A DNA stretch of 64,000 bases from contig NZ_KE384529.1 in assembly GCF_000426485.1 (NCBI RefSeq), forward strand, positions 1-64,000, given 5' to 3'. A program made the position numbers and the translations under genes. Origin of the DNA: Indolivaga capnocytophagoides DSM 22835 (lineage in GTDB: Bacteria > Bacteroidota > Bacteroidia > Bacteroidales > Dysgonomonadaceae). The notes under the pieces are model-generated. The model had not been told where the DNA came from. It saw only the letters and a list, made by a program, of their open reading frames with translations, and ran no database searches. Shown here one piece after another: positions 1 to 8,716 of the stretch; the first letter of the stretch is position 1, and every line of letters starts with the position of its first letter.

Positions 1-678
1 GCTAAACTAGCTCCGACTTCAATCGGAAAATACGGTCAAGTCATGGAATGGCTCGAAGATTATGAAGAAGCAGATATACACCACCGTCATGTATCACAAT
101 TATACGGATTATATCCGGGCAACGAACTCACTTTCGAAAATACTCCGCAGTTAATGGAAGCAGCTAAAACAACACTGGAAAGGAGAGGCGATCAATCGAC
201 AGGATGGTCTATGGCTTGGAAAATCAATTTCTGGGCTCGTCTGAAAAATGGTGAAAGGGCATACAAACTCATAGGAGACCTCTTAAAGCCTGCTGAAAGC
301 AGCTGGGGGACCTACCCTAACCTATTCAGTGCACATCCCCCTATGCAGATAGATGGCAATTTCGGAGGTTCAGCAGGTATAATGGAAATGCTTGTCCAAA
401 GCCATTCTGGCTACATAGAACTATTACCCGCAATGACTCAAAGTTGTAAAAATGGAGAAGTGAAAGGATTACGAGTCAGAGGAGGTGCATCTGTTGATTT
501 TTTATGGAAGAACAATAGAATACAAGAATTCACACTGAAAGCAGATACGTCCGATATGTTTATATTGAAATTACCTTCTGAAGTATCATCTATTTCAGGT
601 ACTAAAAAATATGCCGTTGATAATAACAAAATTTATCTATACATAAAGAAAGGACAAACAGTAAGAATTCTTTTTTAA
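1..678 (+). CDS. GH95 alpha-L-fucosidase, C-terminal part (5' end outside window)
   Basis: The reading frame is open from base 1, so the gene starts upstream of the window; 225 residues are visible. They match the catalytic C-terminal half of GH95 enzymes, which remove alpha-1,2-linked L-fucose from host or plant glycans. The block HPPMQIDGNFGG has a His and, six residues later, an Asp, the same spacing as His760/Asp766 of the Bifidobacterium enzyme AfcA. HRHVSQLYGLYPG and the STGWSMAWK block are also typical. The final ~60 residues form the beta-rich C-terminal domain. Its TAA stop lies inside the head of a family-1 repeat. A secreted GH3 enzyme follows on the same strand, suggesting a glycan-utilisation locus. 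Family certain; exact linkage not provable here. Confidence 0.9.
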   Translation, partial: AKLAPTSIGKYGQVMEWLEDYEEADIHHRHVSQLYGLYPGNELTFENTPQLMEAAKTTLERRGDQSTGWSMAWKINFWARLKNGERAYKLIGDLLKPAESSWGTYPNLFSAHPPMQIDGNFGGSAGIMEMLVQSHSGYIELLPAMTQSCKNGEVKGLRVRGGASVDFLWKNNRIQEFTLKADTSDMFILKLPSEVSSISGTKKYAVDNNKIYLYIKKGQTVRILF

Positions 679-757
679 GGTCTCATATCTTTTATTGACT
701 TTGCAAGTATTACAGCAAGAGCTGATTATCGCTTTAAAATATGTCATTAAATACTTC
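675..757 (+). repeat. Family-1 dispersed repeat, copy A (full length)
   Basis: Head TTAAGGTCTCATATCT has a decayed second palindrome arm. The middle segment has ATTACAGC and GCTGATTAT as imperfect inverted arms, and the tail reads TGTCATTAAATACTT. It is close to copy B at 52907-52990. The TAA stop of the fucosidase is part of the head, so the element begins exactly at the end of the gene. Confidence 0.85.
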
Positions 758-818
758 TCTTCACTAAAAGAACAAAAGAAAGATGAAAAAGAAACAAATA
801 AAAAAATACAATTCTTAT

Positions 819-837
819 GTAACTTTTGTAACCTTTT
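819..837 (+). repeat. Family-2 repeat, right-arm fragment
   Basis: GTAACTTTTGTAACCTTTT matches the right end of the 53-bp family-2 element without a recognisable left arm. The following GTTGAGTCGAGAATTGAGAA resembles the sequence flanking copy 2b (GTAGAGTTGAGAATT on the complementary strand near 8480), so the two sites may share an older, longer flank. Confidence 0.65.
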
Positions 838-889
838 GGGTTGAGTCGAGAATTGAGAATATAAAATATATCAATATAATGATAGGGAG

Positions 890-942
890 AAAAAGGTAAC
901 TGATGAAAAATGACATAAAGAGTGAAACCTTTGTTACCTTTT
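890..942 (+). repeat. Family-2 dispersed repeat, copy 2a (53 bp)
   Basis: Starts AAAAAGGTAACTGATGAAAA and ends TTTGTTACCTTTT, so the ends form an imperfect inverted repeat. It has the same length and the same internal CTGATGAAAAA word as copy 2b (8492-8544). It lies 43 bp upstream of the GH3 start codon. Confidence 0.8.
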
Positions 943-985
943 ATAATTAAGTATTTGAAATCTATATATTTAATATAAACTAAAC

Positions 986-3190
986 ATGAAAAAACTTTTA
1001 GTACTATCTAGTATTTTGGGGTTGTTTACATTCCAGTCACAGGCGCAGCTCAAAGCAAAACCTGTATATCTGGATGACAGCAAGCCTATTGAAGCCCGAA
1101 TCGAAGATGCTCTTTCTCGTATGACACTCGAAGAAAAGATCGCAATGATTCATGCTCAGTCCAAATTCAGCACTCCTGGATGCCCTCGTTTAGGAATTCC
1201 AGAAATATGGATGAGCGACGGCCCTCACGGCGTTCGCATGGAAATCGACTGGGATACATGGAATCACGCTGGATGGACAAATGACTCGTGTACTGCATTT
1301 CCTGCATTAACTTGTCTTGCAGCTACATTCAATCCTAATTTATCTCTCGAATACGGAAACGCACTAGGCGAAGAGGCTCGCTACAGAAAGAAAGATATCA
1401 TACTCGGCCCCGGAGTAAACATCTACCGTACACCGATGAACGGCCGGAACTTTGAATATATGGGCGAAGATCCGTATCTGGCATCCAAAATGGTAGTGCC
1501 TTATATACACGGTGTTCAACAAAACGGTGTTGCCGCATGTATGAAACACTATGCATTGAACAATCAGGAACTTTGGCGTGGACATATCAATGTCGAAGCC
1601 AGCGACAGGGCTCTGTATGAAATATATCTGCCCGCTTTTAAAGCAGGAGTAACAGAAGGTAAAGTCTGGGCTATAATGGGCGCTTATAATCAGTTCAGAG
1701 GACAGCATACCACACATCACGAACTCTTAACCAATAAGATACTTAAAGGCGAATGGGGATTCGACGGAGTTGTCGTAACAGACTGGGGAAGTGCCCACGA
1801 TACTAAAGAGGCTGCCCTTAATGGTTTGGATATAGAAATGGGCAGCTGGACTAATGGACTTACCTGGGGAGAAAGCTTCGCTTATGACAATTATTTTATG
1901 GCACAACCTTATCTGGAAATGCTGAAAAAAGGAGAGTTGCCAATGTCGACTTTAGATGAAAAAGTTAGACGTGTGCTCAGACTTACACTCCGCACAAATA
2001 TGGATAGAAACCGTCCCTATGGGAGTTTTGCCACTCCGGAACATGCTGATGTAGCACGCCGTATTGCAGAACAGGGAATAGTCCTGATGAAAAACGAAAA
2101 GGATTTCTTCCCTATTGCTAAAAATAGATACAAAAAGATTGTTGTTATCGGCGAAAATGCAACCCGATCACTTACCGTCGGTGGAGGATCTTCGGAATTG
2201 AAAGTAAAGAAAGAAATATCTCCGCTTGAAGGGTTAAAAGAGAAGTACGGTGATGATAAAGTATTCTATACTATGGGATACGGATCGGGCCCCACCGTAT
2301 ACGATCAGTTTGTACCTTCTCCTTATAATGCCGACTCTCTGAAAAGAGAAGCTTTGGCTCTTGTGAAAGATGCGGATGTAGTACTTTTCTTTGGAGGACT
2401 GAACAAGAACTTCCAACAGGATTGTGAAGGAGCCGACCGCATCACTTATGATCTGCCTTTCGGTCAGAACGAACTTATCGAAGATATTCTTAAGATTAAT
2501 AAAAATACAGGTGTAATTATCATCAGCGGTAATGCAGTTGCGATGCCTTGGTTAGACAAAGTGCCGGCATTGATGCAATCGTGGTATTTAGGATCTCAGG
2601 CAGGAACAGCAACAGCTAACATTATAGCCGGAGATGTTAATCCTTCGGGAAAACTGCCATTCTCTTTCCCTAAAAAACTGGAAGACAACGGAGCTATTTC
2701 TTTTGGTAAGATTTCCTACCCCGGAGATAGTATCAATCAGGTTTACAAAGAAGGATTACTTGTTGGTTACCGTTGGCACGATACGAAAAAAATCCCGGCG
2801 ATGTTCCCCTTCGGATATGGTTTATCTTATACTACTTTTGAATACGGTAAAGCTACCACCGACAAAAAAGAATACGGTAAAAATGAAACAATTAAAGTTT
2901 CATTCGTCTTGACAAACAAAGGTAAAGCAGATGGAGCTGAATCCGTTCAGATATATGCATCTCAGTCTAAACCATCGCTTGAACGTCCGACTAAAGAATT
3001 GAAAGCTTTTCAGAAAGTGTTCTTAAAAGTAGGAGAAAGTAAGACTGTCGAACTATCGGTCCCGGTCGAAAGCCTAGCCTTTTTCGATGATAAATCTCAT
3101 AGCTGGATTGTAGAATCAGACCAGTTTACATTACATTGTGCAGCATCTTCTGCAGATATCAGAAGCTCTGTTGCAGTTAAAGTGAAGTAG
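986..3190 (+). CDS. Secreted GH3 beta-glucosidase
   Basis: A 734-residue glycoside hydrolase family 3 enzyme that should hydrolyse beta-linked glucosides (or related glycosides) in the periplasm. Residues 1-20 are a signal peptide ending near SQAQ. The N-terminal TIM barrel contains the nucleophile motif VVTDWGS, with Asp266 as the expected nucleophile, and KHYALNNQE, the substrate-binding loop. The second alpha/beta domain (about 385-600) has the GGSSELK loop, and a C-terminal fibronectin-III-like domain follows (about 660-730). Length and domain order are normal for the family. It ends just before a strong hairpin terminator. Beta-glucosidase is the commonest activity; beta-xylosidase is possible. 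Confidence 0.93.
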   Translation: MKKLLVLSSILGLFTFQSQAQLKAKPVYLDDSKPIEARIEDALSRMTLEEKIAMIHAQSKFSTPGCPRLGIPEIWMSDGPHGVRMEIDWDTWNHAGWTNDSCTAFPALTCLAATFNPNLSLEYGNALGEEARYRKKDIILGPGVNIYRTPMNGRNFEYMGEDPYLASKMVVPYIHGVQQNGVAACMKHYALNNQELWRGHINVEASDRALYEIYLPAFKAGVTEGKVWAIMGAYNQFRGQHTTHHELLTNKILKGEWGFDGVVVTDWGSAHDTKEAALNGLDIEMGSWTNGLTWGESFAYDNYFMAQPYLEMLKKGELPMSTLDEKVRRVLRLTLRTNMDRNRPYGSFATPEHADVARRIAEQGIVLMKNEKDFFPIAKNRYKKIVVIGENATRSLTVGGGSSELKVKKEISPLEGLKEKYGDDKVFYTMGYGSGPTVYDQFVPSPYNADSLKREALALVKDADVVLFFGGLNKNFQQDCEGADRITYDLPFGQNELIEDILKINKNTGVIIISGNAVAMPWLDKVPALMQSWYLGSQAGTATANIIAGDVNPSGKLPFSFPKKLEDNGAISFGKISYPGDSINQVYKEGLLVGYRWHDTKKIPAMFPFGYGLSYTTFEYGKATTDKKEYGKNETIKVSFVLTNKGKADGAESVQIYASQSKPSLERPTKELKAFQKVFLKVGESKTVELSVPVESLAFFDDKSHSWIVESDQFTLHCAASSADIRSSVAVKVK

Positions 3191-3198
3191 TAGAATGA

Positions 3199-3232
3199 AG
3201 AAGAGGAGATTTAAATCTCCTCTTCTGTTTTT
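3199..3232 (+). terminator. Intrinsic terminator after the GH3 gene
   Basis: Positions 3199-3226 are a perfect 28-bp palindrome centred on TTTAAA with GAAGAGGAG arms, followed by GTTTTTA on the plus strand. It sits 9 bp after the GH3 stop and just before the end of the convergent glycosyltransferase gene. The T-tract favours plus-strand termination. Confidence 0.85.
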
Positions 3233-4865
3233 ATTTAAGTCTACTGATAATAGCAACTTGTCTGACCAGATCTTCATTGTATCTCCGACTAGATGATTTT
3301 TGCCAATTATTATCGAAAGTATCAATGTATTCTATCTTTACATTTTTTCCGGCCAACAAACTATCGATAGGTGCTCCGCTGACAAATACAAACGGTAGTT
3401 TTGACTGAATGAGAGCACTATCCGACACATTCAGAGGACGTATGACTTGGTTAGCCTCATATACAAGCTCCATTCTTAACTGCTCTTTTTCATTATAGAA
3501 AAACGGCATATTCTGAACTTTGTCGATCTTTCTCAGCATCCTGATACTATGCCTGTCGTTATTTATAAACATATTACGGACAGGTATCATACATAAGCCT
3601 TCAACCATAATCATGGTTAACAATATTCCGGTAAAAGCTTTCAGCACATTAATACGATACTTATTGAATACCGATATAATAAGAAAGACAGCCAGACAAA
3701 TACTTATAACGGAAGTGACTATATAAAGAGGCAGTGTCACCATGCCGTCCTTAAAGAACATAATGTACAATGCCACAGGTAGTGCTACCAGTATAAGAAT
3801 AATTACAATAATATTGAAACGAAAGGTATTCTTTTCTTTTGATGTCATTATGCTATTGGCACAATGATAAATATAAAACCCTATATTAATAGCTCCGGGA
3901 ATCAGCATAGGTAACAGATAACGGGTCTTTTTCTCCGGAATCAGGGACAAGAGGATAAAAGCAGCCAAAGTCCATATGACAGAGAATATATATACATGAC
4001 GGTTTTCGATCTTTTTTTTCCAGTGGAACCAACACAAAGAGGTTATCCAGAATAGAGCCCAGATACCGGCTTCAGCAGGAAACTGCCAGTAATAATATAA
4101 AGGTCTCACATTATGATTAAGCCAAGATGATGATTCTTTATCGGCTACAGCAACAGCTAATCCAGGATGAGACAACCGAGCATATACAGGCCACCATGTA
4201 GAGATAACCAGACAAGTGAGTATCATAATAAGGATAGGAAGCACTTTATCTTTTGCTGAAGGTCTGAGCACAATAATATAGCTTATAAGGAAAGGAAGTA
4301 ATAAGGCATAAAACGATACAGGCCCTTTACTAAGGAAAGATAATCCTAGAAAAAGTCCGGTAATAAAGAAATGTCCCCATTGCTTACCTTTTTCTTCCAA
4401 GCCCAAAACTAAGAAGTAAATAGCACCAAGCATAAAGCTATGACAGTAAATATCCCATGTAGCAGTTCGCCCCATCAGTATGATATTAAAGCAAGAAGCT
4501 AATACCAATGATGATAATAATCCAATATTTCGGTTCTTAGTTAACCTGGATACAAGAAAATACAGAAAGAAAACCATTATCGTAGCAGAAATCGCTGCCA
4601 TATATCTTTGTACAACAAGATTTTCCGGAAACAAAAGCTCTACACCGGCAGCTATCCATGTTGGTAAAGGAGGTTTTTCAAGACGAGGTTCACCGTTCAT
4701 TGTAGGCATCAGATAATTATCTGTATGTATCATTTCCTGAGCGGTTGCTAAATTGCGAGACTCCATCAAGTCTGCAGGAATTATCTGATTATTTACAAAG
4801 AATGCGAAAAAACAAACTACAATAATAAACAGATAATGAATAAGATGATTCTGAGTATTTGTCAT
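3231..4865 (-). CDS. ArnT/PMT-like membrane glycosyltransferase (GT39/GT83 type)
   Basis: A 544-residue integral membrane protein with about eleven hydrophobic segments. The N-terminal periplasmic loop reads MESRNLATAQEMI then NGEPRLEKPPLPTW, the hallmark of ArnT-like and protein-mannosyltransferase enzymes that move a sugar from a polyprenyl-phosphate carrier onto lipid A, a glycan or a protein; the acidic residue of MESRN takes the place of the catalytic Asp/Glu. The C-terminal ~120 residues form a soluble domain. It diverges from a DPM1-like GT2 that could make the polyprenyl-phosphate sugar donor. The acceptor cannot be told from sequence. Confidence 0.85.
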   Translation of the reverse strand: MTNTQNHLIHYLFIIVVCFFAFFVNNQIIPADLMESRNLATAQEMIHTDNYLMPTMNGEPRLEKPPLPTWIAAGVELLFPENLVVQRYMAAISATIMVFFLYFLVSRLTKNRNIGLLSSLVLASCFNIILMGRTATWDIYCHSFMLGAIYFLVLGLEEKGKQWGHFFITGLFLGLSFLSKGPVSFYALLLPFLISYIIVLRPSAKDKVLPILIMILTCLVISTWWPVYARLSHPGLAVAVADKESSSWLNHNVRPLYYYWQFPAEAGIWALFWITSLCWFHWKKKIENRHVYIFSVIWTLAAFILLSLIPEKKTRYLLPMLIPGAINIGFYIYHCANSIMTSKEKNTFRFNIIVIILILVALPVALYIMFFKDGMVTLPLYIVTSVISICLAVFLIISVFNKYRINVLKAFTGILLTMIMVEGLCMIPVRNMFINNDRHSIRMLRKIDKVQNMPFFYNEKEQLRMELVYEANQVIRPLNVSDSALIQSKLPFVFVSGAPIDSLLAGKNVKIEYIDTFDNNWQKSSSRRYNEDLVRQVAIISRLK

Positions 4866-4905
4866 ATAGTTACAGATTCAATATACATATAGTGATAAGA
4901 CTCGG

Positions 4906-4913
4906 CAAAGATA
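4906..4913 (-). promoter_or_regulatory. Candidate -7 box for the ArnT-like gene
   Basis: On the minus strand this reads TATCTTTG, a perfect match to the bacteroidetal TAnnTTTG box, 40 bp upstream of the ATG at 4865. No clear TTTG -33 element is visible at the expected distance. Confidence 0.5.
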
Positions 4914-4988
4914 AATATTTTGAAACCGGTAGTCTAATAAATATAATGTTTTAGAAGTAGCAAATACAAATATATTCTAAAAAATAGA

Positions 4989-4996
4989 TACCTTTG
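4989..4996 (+). promoter_or_regulatory. Candidate -7 box for the DPM1-like GT2 gene
   Basis: TACCTTTG matches TAnnTTTG exactly and lies 31 bp upstream of the ATG at 5028. With the minus-strand box at 4906-4913 it makes a divergent promoter pair. Confidence 0.55.
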
Positions 4997-5027
4997 CTGA
5001 CCAAACAAATATATCAATATAGCGATT

Positions 5028-5768
5028 ATGAATAAGACTTTAGGCTATGAATTAACAATAATAGTCCCAATTTATAATGAGGAAGACAACATTGACAGAT
5101 TAGAAAAAGAACTTTCATCATATCTCAATAAATCTTCTGTAAAGTCTTGTATACTATTCGTTAATGATGGATCTAAAGATAACAGCAAAGCTCTTATAGA
5201 AAAAATATGCCTTCAAAACGACTCTTTTTTCTATATCAATTTTGCAGAAAACAGAGGATTAAGCGCAGCAATAAAAGCCGGAATTGATACTGCAGAATCC
5301 GCCTTTGTCGGTTATATTGATGCAGACCTACAAACAACACCTGAAGACTTTGAACTATTACTACCCTATCGGCACGAATTTGGTCTGGTTATGGGAATCC
5401 GCACCGGACGTAAAGACAGTTTAGGCAAAAAATTATCCTCTAAAATCGCAAACGGATTTAGGCGTTGGATGACCAATGATGGTGTTGCCGATACCGGATG
5501 CCCTCTGAAAATTATAAAGACAGATAACGCTAAACGTATTCCGTTTTTTACAGGCATGCATCGCTTTTTGCCGGCACTTATTCAACTCCAGAACGTCAAA
5601 GTCAAACAGATTCCTGTAAGACATTTCGAACGAATTGCAGGAACTTCCAAATTTAATTTATGGAATCGGCTTATAGGTCCATTCTTGGACTGCTTTGCCT
5701 ACCGATGGATGAAAAAACGATATATCAATTACAATATAGCATCTAACAATATAGCCATTCATCAATAA
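5028..5768 (+). CDS. GT2 glycosyltransferase, polyprenyl-phosphate sugar synthase-like
   Basis: 246 residues with a GT-A fold. TIIVPIYNEEDNI opens the nucleotide-binding domain, NDGSKDNS carries the first acidic motif and YIDADLQTTPEDF the metal-binding DxD region. It resembles DPM1/ArnC/GtrB enzymes that load a sugar from a nucleotide donor onto undecaprenyl phosphate at the inner membrane, but lacks the C-terminal membrane helices that GtrB and ArnC carry. The LABN-domain gene follows 6 bp later, and the ArnT-like gene diverges upstream. The three probably form donor synthesis, membrane handling and sugar transfer steps. The sugar is unknown. Confidence 0.85.
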   Translation: MNKTLGYELTIIVPIYNEEDNIDRLEKELSSYLNKSSVKSCILFVNDGSKDNSKALIEKICLQNDSFFYINFAENRGLSAAIKAGIDTAESAFVGYIDADLQTTPEDFELLLPYRHEFGLVMGIRTGRKDSLGKKLSSKIANGFRRWMTNDGVADTGCPLKIIKTDNAKRIPFFTGMHRFLPALIQLQNVKVKQIPVRHFERIAGTSKFNLWNRLIGPFLDCFAYRWMKKRYINYNIASNNIAIHQ

Positions 5769-5774
5769 TAACAT

Positions 5775-6407
5775 ATGGAAAGCAAATCGTGGTACTTTGT
5801 TATAGGCTTTCTGGCTCAGGGTTTATTCTCTGCCCGTGTGCTGATCCAATGGGTATTATCCGAAAGGGCTAAGAAAGTTGTATCTCCTACTATATACTGG
5901 CAAATAAGCTTATTTGCATCGTTCTTATTTTCAATATATGGATGGCTCAGAGGCGATTTCGCGATTATTCTCGGTCAAGTTTTCTCTTATTACATCTATG
6001 TCTGGAATATAAATAACAAAGACCATTGGAAAGAAATATATCCCATAATCAGATACATTATACTAGCTACCCCGATCGTTGCCGGATGTTATGTGCTATA
6101 CCACGGAACAAGTAGTATCGAACGCTTGTTTAAAAGCATGCCTCTGGGGTTGCTTATTTTCGGATCTATGGGACAGATTATCTTCACACTAAGGTTTGTT
6201 TACCAATGGTGGTACTCACAATCCAAAGGAGAATCATCTCTTCCTGTTAACTTTTGGCTATTAAGTTTAGGAGGATCTATAATTACCATCGCATATGGCA
6301 TCTTCCGTAAAGATCCCGTGCTGATACTAGGTCAAAGTGCCGGCTTTATAGCGTATGCCCGAAACTTATGGTTAGCTAAAAAGGCAGAAAACGAATTTCC
6401 TCAGTAG
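5775..6407 (+). CDS. Duplicated LABN (lipid A biosynthesis N-terminal) domain membrane protein
   Basis: 210 residues with about six membrane helices, built of two similar halves. Half one has GLFSARVLIQWVLSE, then SIYGWLRGDFAIILGQ. Half two has IIFTLRFVYQWWYSQ, then IAYGIFRKDPVLILGQ. The shared R-x-x-x-QW and R-x-D-x-x-x-ILGQ pattern is that of LABN domains, named from the N-terminus of some LpxB proteins. Stand-alone LABN proteins often sit beside DPM1-like and ArnT-like genes, as here. Its biochemical role is not established; a part in lipid-linked sugar handling is inference from context. Confidence 0.8.
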   Translation: MESKSWYFVIGFLAQGLFSARVLIQWVLSERAKKVVSPTIYWQISLFASFLFSIYGWLRGDFAIILGQVFSYYIYVWNINNKDHWKEIYPIIRYIILATPIVAGCYVLYHGTSSIERLFKSMPLGLLIFGSMGQIIFTLRFVYQWWYSQSKGESSLPVNFWLLSLGGSIITIAYGIFRKDPVLILGQSAGFIAYARNLWLAKKAENEFPQ

Positions 6408-6444
6408 CACAATATTTCCTTTTAATTCTCATTATTTATTTTTT

Positions 6445-6457
6445 AGGTTTCAGACCT
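6445..6457. repeat. Isolated family-1 head
   Basis: AGGTTTCAGACCT, followed by ATTATTAGATG, is a one-mismatch copy of the family-1 head. It lies in the 65-bp gap between the convergent LABN and branching-enzyme genes, and no tail is recognisable. It may be a relic, or a hairpin at the end of both genes. Confidence 0.5.
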
Positions 6458-6472
6458 ATTATTAGATGTTTT

Positions 6473-8446
6473 CTATAACTTACGATAAGACATAATATAT
6501 GCTGAACGAGCGGGTATATATAGTTTTAAGACATCCTTATCTTTTACTTTCCGGGTAATATAATCATAATTCATTTCTACCAGATCAAACCCATCAAAAC
6601 GAGATTCATCTGTATTCAAGATGATATTATAAACACCCTCAGAAACGTCTATCGGATAATCAGTATAAGATTTTACAGGACTAAAGTTAAAGACAAATAG
6701 TAAATCTCTACGCTTAAAGACTAAAACTTGCTCATTTGTACTTTGAACAATGACAGCAGGTCTTTCATCGAATATAGAATATTTTGTTATTTCTTCCAAC
6801 ATAGCATGCTCAAACTCTGCCAGAAAACGATACCTTAGGTTAGTATCCTTCTCTAAACTCCATTGACGGCGGGCATATTTATAAGACCAATCGTTACCTT
6901 CTCTCGGAAAATCAATCCATTCGGGATGTCCGAACTCATTCCCCATAAATGTCAGATAACCATTTCCGGCAGTAGCGATGGTTGCCAGACGAATCATCTT
7001 ATGAAGAGCTATCCCCCTGTCAACCTTTGGATTATGACCAAACACATTCATATCTGTATACATCAGGCTATCCAGAAGCCTGAATATAATAGTCTTATCG
7101 CCAACCATAGCCTGATCATGACTTTCGACATAACTGATCGTAGATTCTTCTTTTCGCTTATTGGTTAATTCATAAAACATATCACCGATATGCCATTCTT
7201 CATCCCGTTTTGTTTTAAGCAATTTAACCCAAAAATCGGCAATTCCCATAGCCATCCGATAATCAAATCCAATTCCCATTTTATCTACCGGAGAAGCCAA
7301 TCCCGGCATGCCGCTAACATCCTCCGCAATAGTAAATCCATTGGGATTCAATTCATGTATCAGCTCATTTGCCAGTGTCAGATATGTTATTGCATCTTCG
7401 TCCTGATTACCATCATAATACATTGAATAATTGGTAAAATCACGTCCAATGCCATGATCGTAATACATCATGCTGGTTACTCCATCAAAACGGAATCCAT
7501 CAAAATGAAATTCCTCAACCCAATATTTACAATTGGATAATAGAAATGCGACCACTTCATTCTTCCCATAATCGAAACATCTGGAATTCCAAACCGGGTG
7601 CATTCCTCTTTCTCCTGAATGAAAATACAAGTCGAAACTTCCGTCAAAACGACTCAACCCGTCGGTTTCATTCTTCACTGCATGAGAATGTACAATATCC
7701 AATACAACAGCAATATTCAGGCAGTGAGCTTCATCGATCAACTCCTTGAGTTCTTCCGGAGTTCCAAAACGGGAACTCGGGGCAAAAAAATTTGCAACCT
7801 GATACCCAAATGATCCGTAATAAGGATGTTCCTGTATAGCCATTAATTGTATTGTATTGTATCCCATCTTTGCTATATATGGCAGTATCTTTTCTCTGAA
7901 ATGAATATATGTTGACACAGCCTCCTCTTCTCCGGCCATCCCGATATGAGCCTCATATATAAGAGGATTCTTTACCTGAACCGATTTTTTATATTTCCAC
8001 TGATACTCATGCGTCCAAACCTGTGCAGAGAATATTTTATTCACATCATCCTGCACTACCCTCCTGCAATATGCCGGAATACGCTCTCCTGCTCCATCAT
8101 CCCACTTTATCCAGAGCTTATACAACATTCCCTGTTTCAAAGAATCGAGAGGCAGTTCTATTTCCCAATTGCCATTATAAGTTTCATAAAATGCAAATTC
8201 TTTCCGCTGCTGCCAATTATTAAAATCGCCTATCAGATATATTTCTAAAGCATTGGGAGCCCACTCACGCAATACCCATTTATCAGGATAACGGTGCAAT
8301 CCGTAATACAAATAACCATTAGCAATATTGCTCAAAGCTCCTCCTTTTGTAAGTAAGGTTTTTCTTTGAGTAAATTTATTATGTCTGTATTGAATGACTG
8401 TTTTATATTTATCTAATCCCGGATCGTTATATATAGATTCTTTCAT
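6473..8446 (-). CDS. glgB: 1,4-alpha-glucan branching enzyme (GH13)
   Basis: Makes alpha-1,6 branches in glycogen. The frame opens on a TTG at 8485, but the ATG at 8446 (MKESIYNDPGLDKY) is the better start, giving 657 residues. An N-terminal CBM48-like domain (WAPNALEIYLIGDFNNW) precedes the GH13 barrel. Catalytic residues, numbered from the ATG, are Asp321 (GFRFDGVTS, nucleophile), Glu375 (IAEDVSG, acid/base) and Asp444 (ESHDQ, transition-state stabiliser). The MMYYDHG motif after the nucleophile is typical of the eukaryote-like GH13_8 branching enzymes. It is the last gene of the glycogen cluster, separated from the synthase/phosphorylase fusion by a hairpin and a family-2 repeat. Confidence 0.93.
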   Translation of the reverse strand: MKESIYNDPGLDKYKTVIQYRHNKFTQRKTLLTKGGALSNIANGYLYYGLHRYPDKWVLREWAPNALEIYLIGDFNNWQQRKEFAFYETYNGNWEIELPLDSLKQGMLYKLWIKWDDGAGERIPAYCRRVVQDDVNKIFSAQVWTHEYQWKYKKSVQVKNPLIYEAHIGMAGEEEAVSTYIHFREKILPYIAKMGYNTIQLMAIQEHPYYGSFGYQVANFFAPSSRFGTPEELKELIDEAHCLNIAVVLDIVHSHAVKNETDGLSRFDGSFDLYFHSGERGMHPVWNSRCFDYGKNEVVAFLLSNCKYWVEEFHFDGFRFDGVTSMMYYDHGIGRDFTNYSMYYDGNQDEDAITYLTLANELIHELNPNGFTIAEDVSGMPGLASPVDKMGIGFDYRMAMGIADFWVKLLKTKRDEEWHIGDMFYELTNKRKEESTISYVESHDQAMVGDKTIIFRLLDSLMYTDMNVFGHNPKVDRGIALHKMIRLATIATAGNGYLTFMGNEFGHPEWIDFPREGNDWSYKYARRQWSLEKDTNLRYRFLAEFEHAMLEEITKYSIFDERPAVIVQSTNEQVLVFKRRDLLFVFNFSPVKSYTDYPIDVSEGVYNIILNTDESRFDGFDLVEMNYDYITRKVKDKDVLKLYIPARSAYIMSYRKL

Positions 8447-8491
8447 GGCTAATTTTTGTAATAAGATTCTATTATTAATTCTCAACTCTAC

Positions 8492-8544
8492 AAAAAGGTT
8501 ACAAAAGTAACACCAAAATTGTGCTTTTTCATCAGTTACCTTTT
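8492..8544 (-). repeat. Family-2 dispersed repeat, copy 2b, with a -7-like box
   Basis: On the minus strand it runs from AAAAGGTAACTGATGAAAAA to TTACTTTTGTAACCTTTTT, 53 bp. The minus-strand word TACTTTTG (8502-8509) is a perfect TAnnTTTG promoter box, 55 bp upstream of the branching-enzyme ATG. The repeat may therefore supply a promoter to glgB. Confidence 0.8.
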
Positions 8545-8642
8545 CTTCCTATCCCCAATAAGTAGCGGCAGAACTCTGTAGCTTTAATCACTTTAAGTAT
8601 AGATAAAATTCTGCAGATTCTGATTGATTAAATTTTAAACAT

Positions 8643-8680
8643 AATATGGCTATTTTGAAATAATCAAAGATAGCCATATT
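8643..8680 (-). terminator. Hairpin after the synthase/phosphorylase gene
   Basis: AATATGGCTAT (8643-8653) pairs perfectly with ATAGCCATATT (8670-8680), and five inner pairs continue the stem past a one-base bulge. It starts 37 nt after the stop codon of the upstream gene on the minus strand. The run after it is T-rich but broken, so it could be a weak terminator, an attenuator or an mRNA-stabilising stem. Confidence 0.5.
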
Positions 8681-8716
8681 AAATCTTACTTATCTTAATA
8701 GATTGTCAGCAGATCA

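Larger units (their letters stand above)
679..985. other. Intergenic region holding both repeat families
   Basis: This 307-bp gap between the GH95 and GH3 genes contains one family-1 repeat (675-757), a lone family-2 right arm (819-837) and one complete family-2 element (890-942). I see no open reading frame and no clear TAnnTTTG promoter box for the GH3 gene, although the A/T-rich stretch 950-985 could hold a degenerate one. Confidence 0.7.

Noticed and set aside
1364-1720. 118-codon open frame on the minus strand inside the GH3 gene
   Set aside because: It lies wholly opposite conserved GH3 sequence, has no family motif or promoter, and its composition follows the host gene.
8447-8485. N-terminal extension of the branching enzyme from a TTG codon
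   Set aside because: The ATG at 8446 gives a family-like N-terminus, and the extension encodes an unconserved Arg/Asn/Leu stretch.
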